Source of the DNA: Aeromonas cavernicola
GTDB lineage: Bacteria; Pseudomonadota; Gammaproteobacteria; Enterobacterales; Aeromonadaceae
Direction: 5' to 3'
NCBI RefSeq assembly: GCF_002795305.1
Contig: NZ_PGGC01000005.1
Coordinates: forward strand, 102,780 to 166,779
Length of the DNA: 64,000 nucleotides
Part shown: positions 1-8,185 of the stretch, in pieces
Position numbering within the stretch: the first letter of the stretch is position 1
Layout: every line of letters begins with the position of its first letter
Program-made: the position numbers and the translations under genes
The notes under the pieces: generated by a model
Told to the model about the DNA's origin: nothing
The model's database searches: none
The model's input: only the letters and a program-made list of their open reading frames with translations

Positions 1-804
1 GCTCTTGATGCAGGAGCTCTCGATTTTTTGCCAAAAAAATTTGAAGATATCGCTCGAGATAAAGATGAAGCAGTGCGTTTGTTACAGCAGCGAGTCAAAG
101 AGATTTCTCGAAAACGTTTTTTATTGGCTACATCTGTTCGTTCTAAGATGCCTGATACTATTGTCAAAGCGTCGGAGCGTTCAGATCTACAACGTAGTTC
201 GCCAGCATCAATCCCCAAACGCAGCGGTAAAGTTTATCAGCTGGTTGCAATCGGGACCTCAACGGGAGGGCCGGTTGCGCTACAAAATGTGCTTACCAAG
301 CTACCTGGTAATTTTTCCCATCCTATTTTGTTGATTCAGCATATGCCTGCGACGTTTACGGCAGCTTTTGCAACTCGGCTTAATGGATTATGCCAAATAA
401 GTGTCAAAGAGGCGGAGGATGGCGATCTTCTTAGGCCTGGTTGTGCATATTTGGCTCCAGGTGGCAGGCAAATGATGTTAGAAGGTCGTGGGACAGGAGT
501 TAGGATTCGTATTGTCGATGGTAATGAAAAAATAAATTACAAACCCTGTGTTGATATTACGTTTGCATCAGCAGCAAAGGCCTATTCTGACAAAGTGCTA
601 GCTATTGTATTAACAGGTATGGGGTCAGATGGTCGAGATGGTGCTCGTTTACTCAAAGAACAAGGGTCAACTATTTGGGCTCAAGATGAAGCATCTTGTG
701 TTGTATATGGAATGCCTCAGGCTGTTGCTAAAGCTGGGATAGCTAGCGAGTCTCTTCCTCTTGATAGGGTTGCCCAGCGAATTCTCATGGAGTTAGGGCG
801 TTAA
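1..804 (+). CDS. cheB: CheB chemotaxis methylesterase (5'-truncated by window)
   Basis: Protein-glutamate methylesterase that removes methyl groups from chemoreceptors in the adaptation arm of chemotaxis. The reading frame is open from base 1 and starts inside the receiver domain: the first residues ([17 protein letters not shown]) match the end of a CheB receiver, so the true start lies upstream of the window. A variable linker follows, then the methylesterase domain beginning near base 240. Its Ser-His-Asp catalytic set is visible as GTSTGG (Ser), QHMP (His) and TGMGSDG (Asp). The gene stops 2 bases before the next start, so it is co-transcribed with the stator genes. The family assignment is secure; only the missing N-terminus is unknown. 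Confidence 0.96.
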   Translation, partial: ALDAGALDFLPKKFEDIARDKDEAVRLLQQRVKEISRKRFLLATSVRSKMPDTIVKASERSDLQRSSPASIPKRSGKVYQLVAIGTSTGGPVALQNVLTKLPGNFSHPILLIQHMPATFTAAFATRLNGLCQISVKEAEDGDLLRPGCAYLAPGGRQMMLEGRGTGVRIRIVDGNEKINYKPCVDITFASAAKAYSDKVLAIVLTGMGSDGRDGARLLKEQGSTIWAQDEASCVVYGMPQAVAKAGIASESLPLDRVAQRILMELGR

Positions 805-806
805 CA

Positions 807-1544
807 ATGGGAATTTTAGGGTTGCTCTTGGCAATAAGTGCAATAACTCTTGCGCAGTGGTGGCACGGTGGTTCTTTGTTGACCTTATTCGATGGGCCAG
901 CCTTAGTTATTGTATTAGGAGGAACGTTGGGGGCTGTTATATTACAAACGCCAACTACCTATATATCTCTGTCTGTTAGACAGCTACTGTGGGTTGCAAT
1001 TCCTCCATATCAAGATTTAGCCGCCCAAGCAGAACGATTACAAGTTTGGGCTGCTTTCGCAAGGCAACAGGGCTTACTAGCGCTTGAAGAACAGGTTGAA
1101 GAAGTCAGAGACACCTTTACTCAGCAAGGTTTGACGATGATCATCGACGGTATTGGTGGTGATGATATCCGGAGATTACTTGAGATTGATATTGATATAG
1201 AGCAAGAGCGTAATGAGCATGCGGCTCGAGTATTTGAGTCTATGGGGGGATATAGCCCAACAATCGGAATCATTGGCGCGGTGATTGGTTTAATTCAGGC
1301 GATGTCTCATTTAGAAGATCCTGAAGTATTGGGGGCAAGTATTGCAGTTGCTTTCGTTGCCACGATCTACGGGGTCGGTTTTGCCAATTTGGTTTACTTG
1401 CCCGTTGCGAATCGTCTGCGGGCTTTTCACTACCGCCATGTATTGTTTCAAGAAATGACTTTAGAAGGACTGATTGCGATTGCTCATGGAGAGAATGGGC
1501 TACAGGTTGAGCGTAGGCTTAGGGCGTATTTGAAAGGAGAGTAG
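807..1544 (+). CDS. motC: MotC, MotA-family flagellar stator subunit
   Basis: Inner-membrane ion-channel subunit of the flagellar stator, MotA/PomA/MotC family, 245 aa. N-terminal hydrophobic segments are followed by a cytoplasmic region (about residues 60-145) and two C-terminal membrane segments with the family pattern around GGYSPTIGIIGAVIGLI and the TM4 stretch AVAFVATIYGVGFANL. It sits between cheB and a MotB-type partner, the order of the motCD stator pair inside the Pseudomonas chemotaxis operon; hence MotC rather than the primary MotA/PomA. Whether protons or sodium drive it cannot be read directly. Confidence 0.9.
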   Translation: MGILGLLLAISAITLAQWWHGGSLLTLFDGPALVIVLGGTLGAVILQTPTTYISLSVRQLLWVAIPPYQDLAAQAERLQVWAAFARQQGLLALEEQVEEVRDTFTQQGLTMIIDGIGGDDIRRLLEIDIDIEQERNEHAARVFESMGGYSPTIGIIGAVIGLIQAMSHLEDPEVLGASIAVAFVATIYGVGFANLVYLPVANRLRAFHYRHVLFQEMTLEGLIAIAHGENGLQVERRLRAYLKGE

Positions 1545-1546
1545 CC

Positions 1547-2473
1547 ATGCGCAAGCGTTATCGTTTGCACCGTCAGGGGCATGAACACCTTGATCGTTGG
1601 TTGGTCTCTTACGCCGATTATATGACGCTGATATTTGCTTTGTTTGTGGTGCTTTACTCCGCAGCCCTAATCAATAAAGAACGTTATCTCGTTGTGATAG
1701 ATGGTTTATCACACGCATTTACTATAGAAACACAGTCTCGTGACAGTATTAAAAATGATCAAGTAAATGAGTTCGCCGCTGAGCCAACCGCATCTAGCTT
1801 AATGATTCCTTCCTTGCCCGAAAATTTAGTAGCCGTTTCCCCCGCTAGCAAAGGAGTTTCACTTCTTCCTAGTAATAAAAATGGTATGAAGCTTGCATTG
1901 ATCAATGATGAGTTATCTGAAAGCATGGGTTTGTTCATTGATAGTGGGAGCGTGAAGTTGGTGCAGAACGAGGATTGGTTGACTATTGAAATTAGCGCTG
2001 AGTTGTTGTTTAGCAGCGGTAGTGCTTTCATGACACCTAATTCAGCATCAGTCATGAATGCGGTCTCCAAAATTATTAAGCCTATTAATAACTATGTGCG
2101 AGTACGTGGTTACACAGACAACCTGCAAATTAATAATGAATTGTTTAGCTCAAATTGGGTCTTGTCGGCTGCCCGTGCTCAAGCCGTATTAGATGTCCTG
2201 GTGGCCTCAGGTATTGCCCCTCAGCGTTTGGCCTATGAAGCATATGGTGAGTTTTCCCCATTTACGGACAATGATACTGAGGAGGGGCGTTTACAAAACC
2301 GCAAAGTAGTTATAGCCGTTTCTAGGCTTGCTTGGGAGGCTCCACCACCTAAGTCAATTAAATCGGTTGTTGTAGATTCAGCTCCAAATGAGGTTGGTCC
2401 GGTGACATCTACAGAGATCAAGGAGATTACTCTGCCCGGCGGTGGTATACGTATAACAACAAGGCAGGATTGA
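1547..2473 (+). CDS. motD: MotD, MotB-family stator subunit with OmpA domain
   Basis: Peptidoglycan-anchored stator partner of MotC, 308 aa. A single N-terminal membrane segment follows a basic cytoplasmic tail; the ion-binding aspartate is Asp24 in VSYADYMTLIF. A long linker leads to a C-terminal OmpA-like peptidoglycan-binding domain (about residues 140-265) with VRGYTDN, RAQAVLDVL and NRKVVIAVS. The start is supported by AAGGAG 6 bases upstream, 2 bases after the motC stop. The C-terminal tail of about 45 residues after the OmpA domain is extra and of unknown role. MotCD pairs are auxiliary stators in bacteria with two stator sets; that role is inferred from order and family. Confidence 0.9.
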   Translation: MRKRYRLHRQGHEHLDRWLVSYADYMTLIFALFVVLYSAALINKERYLVVIDGLSHAFTIETQSRDSIKNDQVNEFAAEPTASSLMIPSLPENLVAVSPASKGVSLLPSNKNGMKLALINDELSESMGLFIDSGSVKLVQNEDWLTIEISAELLFSSGSAFMTPNSASVMNAVSKIIKPINNYVRVRGYTDNLQINNELFSSNWVLSAARAQAVLDVLVASGIAPQRLAYEAYGEFSPFTDNDTEEGRLQNRKVVIAVSRLAWEAPPPKSIKSVVVDSAPNEVGPVTSTEIKEITLPGGGIRITTRQD

Positions 2474-2477
2474 TACT

Positions 2478-3272
2478 GTGATTGTTTGGACTGTTGCCAA
2501 CCAAAAAGGTGGAGTGGGTAAAACCACAACTGTTATCTCGTTGGCTGGGATTTTGGCTCAACGTGGAAAGCGAGTGCTGTTAATTGACACAGATCCTCAT
2601 GCATCTCTCACGGCTTATCTCAATTTTGATTCAGATAAACTCGACGGTACCCTCTACGAAATATTTCAATCTGTCAGACCAAGTACAGAAATGGTCTCTA
2701 AGCAAATCCTTAAAACCAAGTTTGAGAACATTCATCTATTGCCCGCCACCATTACATTGGCCACTCTTGATCGGGTTATGGGCAACAGAGAAGGTATGGG
2801 GCTTGTTTTAAAAAGAGCATTATTACAGATTCGTGAACAGTATGATTATGTATTAATAGATTGCCCCCCAGTGTTGGGGGTTATGATGGTCAACGCATTG
2901 GCTGCTTGTGATCGTATCTTAGTTCCTGTTCAAACTGAGTTTTTGGCTCTTAAGGGGCTAGAGCGCATGATGAAAACTTTCGAGATCATGCAGCGTTCCA
3001 AAAAAGATGCGTTTCACTACACCGTCATTCCGACCATGTTCGATAAGCGTACACGTGCGTCATTAATGACCTTGAAGGCTATCAAAGATCAATATGGCCA
3101 GGCCGTATGGGATGCTGTGATTCCCATCGATACTAAATTCAGAGATGCCAGTTTGTTGCATATCCCACCATCTATCTATGCTCCGCACGGCCGTGGTACT
3201 TATGCTTATGAAACGTTGCTTAATTATCTGGACTCGTTAGAGCTGTTGCGTGTCAATGAGGCTCGGCGATGA
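2478..3272 (+). CDS. parC: ParC, ParA-like ATPase of the chemotaxis operon
   Basis: ParA/MinD-type ATPase of 264 aa with the deviant Walker A motif KGGVGKTTT, the Walker A' region VLLIDTDPHAS and the Walker B region YVLIDCPP. In Vibrio the equivalent protein, ParC, places chemotaxis arrays at the cell pole and works with ParP, the product of the next gene. The start codon is GTG (GTG ATT GTT TGG) with AGGCAGG upstream. It overlaps the downstream gene by 4 bases. Position inside a chemotaxis operon distinguishes it from chromosome-partition ParA and from Soj. Confidence 0.9.
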   Translation: MIVWTVANQKGGVGKTTTVISLAGILAQRGKRVLLIDTDPHASLTAYLNFDSDKLDGTLYEIFQSVRPSTEMVSKQILKTKFENIHLLPATITLATLDRVMGNREGMGLVLKRALLQIREQYDYVLIDCPPVLGVMMVNALAACDRILVPVQTEFLALKGLERMMKTFEIMQRSKKDAFHYTVIPTMFDKRTRASLMTLKAIKDQYGQAVWDAVIPIDTKFRDASLLHIPPSIYAPHGRGTYAYETLLNYLDSLELLRVNEARR

Positions 3273-4156
3273 AAGATACACGTCAAGTTAGAGCGATGGA
3301 TGATTATTTTCACTCTTTGCTGCTAGATGAGTCCCATGCTTTAGATATTAAAGATATTAATAAGCAAGGAGAGGTAATGCTCGTAACTACTGCTCAGCGA
3401 CAGTCGCAAGTTATACCTGAAGCCCAGTCAATGGGTTTTATGGAAAGCGATGCTCGGTTTGAGCAGTTGAGTGAATTACTCGCCCAAGTAGCTCACGTGT
3501 CAGACGAAGAAATAGAGACACAGCCACATTTGGAGTTAACCACCGAAAAAGAATCGCTTGAAGCTATTGAACCTATTGCTATCCCTGCACAGCCAATAAA
3601 CCCAATTAGATCAATCACTACATCAGCAACGGAACCCTCCATTGATGTAGTGGATAACGTATCGAATAAACCTGCTTCTGAAGTGACCGTTTCAGCTAAT
3701 AGTTGGGAAAATATTGAGACAGGAAAAGAGTTTCAAGCGCTATTTTTTGAAGTTGCCGGTATGACTTTTGCTGTTCCTTTGACTGAACTTGGCGGTATAC
3801 ATCAGCTGACTGAGATTACCCCATTATTTGGTCAGCCAGCTTGGTTTAAGGGGTTGATCAATTCTCGTGAACATAAAATAAATGTCGTGGACACAGCACA
3901 GTGGGTGATCCCAGAACAACGGGGTGAAACGGAGGATTATAGCTATTTGATTGTACTAGGTGAGTCTCGTTGGGGGCTTGCCTGTCATCATCTCAAAGGG
4001 ACGGAGTTATTACATCGTGACCAAGTTAAGTGGCGGCATCAAGAAGGGCGTCGTCCTTGGCTGGCAGGGATGGTGAAAGAGAAGATGTGTGCCTTGCTAC
4101 ATGTAAAGGCATTACTGTTGCTGCTAGAGCGAGGAGTCAATATAGAAGGGCGTTGA
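3269..4156 (+). CDS. parP: ParP-like protein with C-terminal CheW domain
   Basis: Protein of 295 aa with a short N-terminal segment, a long acidic Pro/Thr/Ser-rich linker (about residues 60-145) and a C-terminal CheW-like domain (about residues 150-290; FQALFFEVAGMTFAVPLTEL, LINSREHKINVVDT). In Vibrio, ParP couples the ParC ATPase to chemotaxis arrays by binding CheA and receptor tips. The name rests on gene order (parC-parP-cheW) and the CheW module. The linker is compositionally biased and unlikely to be well conserved. Confidence 0.82.
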   Translation: MKDTRQVRAMDDYFHSLLLDESHALDIKDINKQGEVMLVTTAQRQSQVIPEAQSMGFMESDARFEQLSELLAQVAHVSDEEIETQPHLELTTEKESLEAIEPIAIPAQPINPIRSITTSATEPSIDVVDNVSNKPASEVTVSANSWENIETGKEFQALFFEVAGMTFAVPLTELGGIHQLTEITPLFGQPAWFKGLINSREHKINVVDTAQWVIPEQRGETEDYSYLIVLGESRWGLACHHLKGTELLHRDQVKWRHQEGRRPWLAGMVKEKMCALLHVKALLLLLERGVNIEGR

Positions 4157-4223
4157 TTACTACTTACTATGCTGAACAGCTAAATTAAATGAGTCGCTGG
4201 CATTTTCATAAAAGGGATAAGAC

Positions 4224-4712
4224 ATGACAGAAAAGCGCAATATTGCCCAGAGTTTGGCAGAAGATGAGGTCTTACAATGGGTTACCTTCCAACTTGAAAA
4301 TGAAACCTACGGTATCAATGTGATGCAGGTGCAAGAGGTATTGCGCTACACCGAAATTGCACCGGTTCCTGGTGCGCCTGACTATGTCCTCGGTATCATC
4401 AACCTACGTGGTAACGTGGTGACGGTAATTGATACTCGCTCTCGCTTTGGGTTGCCCTCCGGTGAGGTCAGTGAAAACTCTCGGATTGTCATCATTGAAG
4501 CTGAAAAGCAGGTCATCGGTATTATGGTGGACAGTGTTGCAGAGGTCGTCTATCTGCGTTCTTCCGAAATAGATGCAGCTCCGGCAGTCGGGACAGAAGA
4601 GAGTGCGAAGTTTATTCAAGGCGTGAGCAACCGAGATGGTCAGTTACTTATCCTAGTTGATTTAAATCGGCTGCTTTCCGATGACGAGTGGGATGATATC
4701 GCTTCACTCTAG
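4224..4712 (+). CDS. cheW: CheW chemotaxis coupling protein
   Basis: Compact CheW of 162 aa linking chemoreceptors to the histidine kinase CheA. The domain spans almost the whole protein: VTFQLENETYGINVMQVQEVL, then the loop YVLGIINLRGNVVTVIDTR and a C-terminal LILVDLNRLLS. The start is preceded by AAGGGATAAGAC. It lies 67 bases after parP, a larger gap than elsewhere in this operon, so it may have an extra internal promoter. Confidence 0.95.
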   Translation: MTEKRNIAQSLAEDEVLQWVTFQLENETYGINVMQVQEVLRYTEIAPVPGAPDYVLGIINLRGNVVTVIDTRSRFGLPSGEVSENSRIVIIEAEKQVIGIMVDSVAEVVYLRSSEIDAAPAVGTEESAKFIQGVSNRDGQLLILVDLNRLLSDDEWDDIASL

Positions 4713-4728
4713 TAAATAAGGTGATGTC

Positions 4729-5118
4729 TTGATTATTGACATAGTTAGTTTGGGGGTCTCGCTCATTGCACTCGTGTCTGCAATTTCTTTTGGATTGCGC
4801 ATTAAGCGTGTTCGGCAGGAGAGCGAAGAGCGAATTAACGAACTGCAGGGCAAACTCGATAGCATTCGCAAACAGATGATCGAGCTGCATACTGGCACCA
4901 TTGGCATGGGGCAGCGCCTGCAAGTTATCGAAGGAGGGATGCAGCAGGTAAACGATCGCCAACAGGAACTCACGCTGCAAGATCCTGAGCGTAGGCTATA
5001 CAGCCGTGCAGCTAAAATGGTTGAGCTCGGAGCGGACCTCGATGAGGTAATGAACGAGTGTGAATTGCCAAAGGCTGAAGCTGAATTATTGATTTCTTTA
5101 AGAAAAGGTCGGGTTTGA
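4729..5118 (+). CDS. DUF2802 membrane-anchored protein at chemotaxis operon end
   Basis: Small protein of 129 aa with one N-terminal hydrophobic segment (residues 1-22), a coiled-coil stretch (about 28-85, heptad-rich, ending DRQQELTLQD) and a C-terminal helical part with the DUF2802 pattern (AAKMVELGADLDEVMNECEL ... AELLISLRKG). The chosen start is TTG at 4729 with AAGGTGATG upstream. DUF2802 genes commonly follow cheW in gammaproteobacterial flagellar clusters; no function is known to me. It is the last gene before a terminator. Confidence 0.85.
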   Translation: MIIDIVSLGVSLIALVSAISFGLRIKRVRQESEERINELQGKLDSIRKQMIELHTGTIGMGQRLQVIEGGMQQVNDRQQELTLQDPERRLYSRAAKMVELGADLDEVMNECELPKAEAELLISLRKGRV

Positions 5119-5123
5119 TAGCT

Positions 5124-5152
5124 CAGGAGGGTCAATACCTTCCTGCTTTTTT
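5124..5152 (+). terminator. Rho-independent terminator of the chemotaxis operon
   Basis: Stem CAGGAGGG / CCTTCCTG (one G-T pair) with a 6-base loop, followed by CTTTTTT. It starts 6 bases after the DUF2802 stop codon and separates the chemotaxis operon from ccmA. Confidence 0.85.
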
Positions 5153-5273
5153 CTGGTTTACCTCGTAACCGCGATCTTGCCCACAAAACCGATTGATGGG
5201 GAGGATCTTTGAAAATCCCCTCTCAATAGTGTGTTAAGATGCGGGCCGCATCTTTTCATCTAATTACATCCTC

Positions 5274-5909
5274 ATGCTGCTTTGCATTAACAATCTGAGC
5301 TGTGTGCGTGAAGATCGCACCTTGTTCGAACAGCTCTCTTTTACGGTCAGCCCCGGTGACTTGCTTCAGATAGAGGGGCCAAACGGCGTTGGCAAAACCA
5401 GCTTATTGCGTCTACTCACTGGTTTGTCGCATCCCTCTGCTGGTGAAGTGAGCTGGAATGGTGAAAATATTCGTCACTGTCGCGATGAGTATCATGCCAA
5501 TCTGCTCTATCTCGGTCATCAGCCAGGTGTAAAAGCGGCGCTGACTCCTCTCGAAAATCTGACCTTTTATCAACAACTGCACTCGCCAAGGCACACTGAT
5601 ATGGATCTGTGGCAAGTGTTAGCGCGTGTTGGATTAGCTGGTTTTGAAGAGAATCCTACCGGCCAACTCTCCGCAGGTCAGCAGCGCAGAGTTGCCTTGG
5701 CAAGGCTATGGCTGTGTGAGACGCCCTCTCTGTGGATTTTGGATGAGCCATTTACGGCTATCGATAAGCAGGGGGTTAAGGTGTTAGAACAGCTGCTGTT
5801 GGCTCATGCAGATCGAGGTGGAATGGTTATCTTGACCACTCACCAAGACTTAATCCTGATGCAGGGGCGGTTGAAGACTCTGACCCTTAGCTCGTCACTG
5901 CAGGAGTAA
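5274..5909 (+). CDS. ccmA: CcmA, ATPase of the heme/CcmE release ABC complex
   Basis: ABC ATPase of 211 aa, first gene of the System I cytochrome c maturation operon. With CcmB, CcmC and CcmD it releases holo-CcmE (heme-loaded) in the periplasm. Walker A is GPNGVGKTS, the signature is LSAGQQRR, Walker B is LWILDEPF and the H-loop is TTHQD. Length matches the family (about 205-215 aa). It lies 150 bases after the preceding terminator and is separated from ccmB by a few bases. Confidence 0.97.
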   Translation: MLLCINNLSCVREDRTLFEQLSFTVSPGDLLQIEGPNGVGKTSLLRLLTGLSHPSAGEVSWNGENIRHCRDEYHANLLYLGHQPGVKAALTPLENLTFYQQLHSPRHTDMDLWQVLARVGLAGFEENPTGQLSAGQQRRVALARLWLCETPSLWILDEPFTAIDKQGVKVLEQLLLAHADRGGMVILTTHQDLILMQGRLKTLTLSSSLQE

Positions 5910-5913
5910 TGGC

Positions 5914-6582
5914 ATGTTACGTGCGGTAATACATCTTATCCACCGTGAACTTCTGATAGCACTGCGTCAGCGCTCAGACATTCTCAACCCGCTCTGGTTT
6001 TTTCTGATCGTGATTACCCTCTTCCCGCTCGGCATTGGTCCTGAACCTCAGCTGCTTACCCGTATTGCACCAGGCATTATCTGGGTAGCAGCGTTGCTGG
6101 CCGCCATGTTATCCCTCGAACGACTGTTTCGTGATGATTTCAGCGATGGTGCGCTGGAGCAAATGATGTTGATGCCACACCCCCTTGGGCTGTTGGCGTT
6201 GGCCAAAGTGGTTGCGCACTGGTTGCTGACGGGCCTGCCGTTACTGCTAGTTTCGCCACTGCTGGCGATTTTACTGTCACTGGATAGCCAAACTTATCTG
6301 GCTGTAGTGGTTACGTTGGCGCTAGGCACTCCGGTGCTAAGCCTACTAGGGGCGGTGGGAGTTGCATTGACGGTGGGATTGCGTAAGGGCGGGGTATTGC
6401 TCAGTTTGCTGATTTTGCCGCTCTACATTCCGGTATTGATTTTTGCAACGTCTGCGATTGATGCGGCAGGGATGGGCTTGCCTTATGGTGGGCAGCTGGC
6501 GATCCTCGCGGCCATGTTGGTAGGGGCATTAACGCTGACGCCGTTGGCAGTGTCAGCAGCACTACGAGTTAGTCTGAACTGA
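5914..6582 (+). CDS. ccmB: CcmB, heme exporter permease
   Basis: Integral membrane protein of 222 aa with six hydrophobic segments, partner of CcmA. The N-terminus (HRELLIALRQRSDILNPLWF) and the segment with SLERLFRDDFSDGALEQMML are typical of CcmB. The start has CAGGAG 8 bases upstream and lies 4 bases after the ccmA stop. About 165 bases without a gene follow before ccmC. Confidence 0.96.
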   Translation: MLRAVIHLIHRELLIALRQRSDILNPLWFFLIVITLFPLGIGPEPQLLTRIAPGIIWVAALLAAMLSLERLFRDDFSDGALEQMMLMPHPLGLLALAKVVAHWLLTGLPLLLVSPLLAILLSLDSQTYLAVVVTLALGTPVLSLLGAVGVALTVGLRKGGVLLSLLILPLYIPVLIFATSAIDAAGMGLPYGGQLAILAAMLVGALTLTPLAVSAALRVSLN

Positions 6583-6747
6583 TGCCGACGTGATCTTGCA
6601 GTAAGCGTTGAATGGCGCCCAACTGAAAAAGAAAGTTGCGATGGATCAAGGAGAGCTCTTCTTATCTCTTTGGGGGTATTCTACCGAGCCGTCGGGTCGG
6701 TATGGTAAGCCCCGCCAAACGATTAATAACAAAAGGTGTTGTGAGCT

Positions 6748-7488
6748 ATGTGGAAATGGTTACATCCCTATGCCAAACCAGAGCGAGCCTATCAGCTAGC
6801 AGGTACCTTGTTACCCTGGTTCGCGGTCATCAGTCTGATCTCCTTGGTCTTTGGTAGTGTCTGGGGATTAGCGTTTGCGCCTGCCGATTATCAGCAGGGC
6901 GACTCGTTTAGGATTATTTATATTCATGTCCCAGCCGCGATTCTCTCAATGGGGGCTTACTCCACCATGGCGGTCGCTGCGTTTATTGGCATGGTATGGC
7001 AATTACGGATGGCAGACATGACCGTGGCGGCCATCGCGCCAGTCGGCGCCATTTTCACCTTCATCGCGCTCTTTACTGGGGCTGCGTGGGGCAAGCCGAT
7101 GTGGGGAACCTGGTGGGTATGGGATGCACGGCTCACCTCTGAGCTCATTTTACTGTTTCTCTATCTTGGGGTCATTGCCCTGTATAACGCTTTTAGTGAC
7201 AAAGTGGTGGCGGGGCGTGCTGCCGGGATTTTGGCGCTAGTTGGGGTTATCAATTTGCCTATCATCCATTACTCGGTGGAGTGGTGGAATACCCTGCATC
7301 AAGGGGCCACCATCACTAAGTTTGATAAGCCCTCTATTTCTCCCGAGATGTTATGGCCACTGCTCATTATGATCTTGGCGTTTGCCGCGTTTCTGGGGGC
7401 CGTGACCCTGATGCGTTTTCGTAACGAACTCTTGATGCGTGAGTGGCATCGTCCTTGGGTTAAAGAGATTGCCGAGCAGGAGAAATAA
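6748..7488 (+). CDS. ccmC: CcmC, heme-handling protein with WWD domain
   Basis: Membrane protein of 246 aa that presents heme to the chaperone CcmE. Six membrane segments surround the tryptophan-rich motif WGTWWVWDARLTS, the heme-handling signature, with flanking conserved histidines in IIYIHVPAA and IIHYSVEWWNTLHQ. The start follows AAAAGGTGTTGTGAGCT. The gap after ccmB could hold a promoter but no clear -10/-35 pair stands out. Confidence 0.97.
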   Translation: MWKWLHPYAKPERAYQLAGTLLPWFAVISLISLVFGSVWGLAFAPADYQQGDSFRIIYIHVPAAILSMGAYSTMAVAAFIGMVWQLRMADMTVAAIAPVGAIFTFIALFTGAAWGKPMWGTWWVWDARLTSELILLFLYLGVIALYNAFSDKVVAGRAAGILALVGVINLPIIHYSVEWWNTLHQGATITKFDKPSISPEMLWPLLIMILAFAAFLGAVTLMRFRNELLMREWHRPWVKEIAEQEK

Positions 7489-7490
7489 CC

Positions 7491-7697
7491 ATGCACTTTG
7501 CCTCTTTCAGTGACTTCTTAGCGATGGGAGGGTACGCCTTTTATGTGTGGCTCTCTTTTGGTCTAACGCTGCTATGCCTGGTGGGGATCGTTATCACCAC
7601 GCGCATGAAAACCCGCAGTTTGCTCAATGAATTACGTACTAAACAAGCGAGGGAGGCGCGTCGCAAGGCCGCTCAGCAGATGGAGAATACCCTGTGA
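7491..7697 (+). CDS. ccmD: CcmD, small membrane subunit of the CcmABCD complex
   Basis: 68-aa protein with one membrane segment (about residues 15-37, [20 protein letters not shown]) and a basic C-terminal tail, the usual layout of CcmD, which is needed for release of holo-CcmE from CcmC. It begins 2 bases after ccmC and overlaps the ccmE start by 4 bases (GTGA). Confidence 0.92.
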   Translation: MHFASFSDFLAMGGYAFYVWLSFGLTLLCLVGIVITTRMKTRSLLNELRTKQAREARRKAAQQMENTL

Positions 7698-8185
7698 ATC
7701 CGAGACGCAAGAAACGCCTCACCATTATCTTGGCCATCAGCCTTGGTTTGGCAACGGTGAGTGGCTTAGTGCTCTATGCCCTCAGTCAGAATATTGACCT
7801 TTTTTATACCCCCAGTGAGCTGGTGGAAGGCAAGGGGCCAAACAAGATCAAACCAGAAGCAGGCCAGCGGCTGCGTATCGGGGGCTTAGTCGTACCAGGC
7901 TCGGTGCAGCGCGCGCCAGACAGCCTCAAAGTTGCCTTCAAGTTGGTGGATAATGGCGGCCAGCAGGTTACCGTCACTTTTAATGGCATCTTGCCAGATC
8001 TGTTTCGGGAGGGGCAGGGCATTGTTGCCCAGGGCAATCTCAAAGATGCGACCACGGTCGAGGCGTTCGAAGTGTTGGCCAAACACGATGAGAACTACAT
8101 GCCACCAGAGGTCGCCGATGCAACCAATGGGATGCATTTTAAACCTGAATATACCGATGCTCAGCTAAAGGGGAGCAAGCCATGA
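7694..8185 (+). CDS. ccmE: CcmE, periplasmic heme chaperone
   Basis: Membrane-anchored heme chaperone of 163 aa. One N-terminal membrane helix follows a basic start (MNPRRKKR); an OB-fold beta-barrel ends in [11 protein letters not shown]. The histidine of that motif is His131, equivalent to the covalent heme-binding His130 of E. coli. The start is GTG, overlapping the ccmD stop, and the end overlaps ccmF by 4 bases, so the three genes are translationally coupled. Confidence 0.97.
   Translation: MNPRRKKRLTIILAISLGLATVSGLVLYALSQNIDLFYTPSELVEGKGPNKIKPEAGQRLRIGGLVVPGSVQRAPDSLKVAFKLVDNGGQQVTVTFNGILPDLFREGQGIVAQGNLKDATTVEAFEVLAKHDENYMPPEVADATNGMHFKPEYTDAQLKGSKP

Noticed and set aside
2478..3272. 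ParA-type gene as a plasmid partition remnant
   Set aside because: It lies within a chemotaxis operon next to parP and cheW, with no parB or origin nearby.
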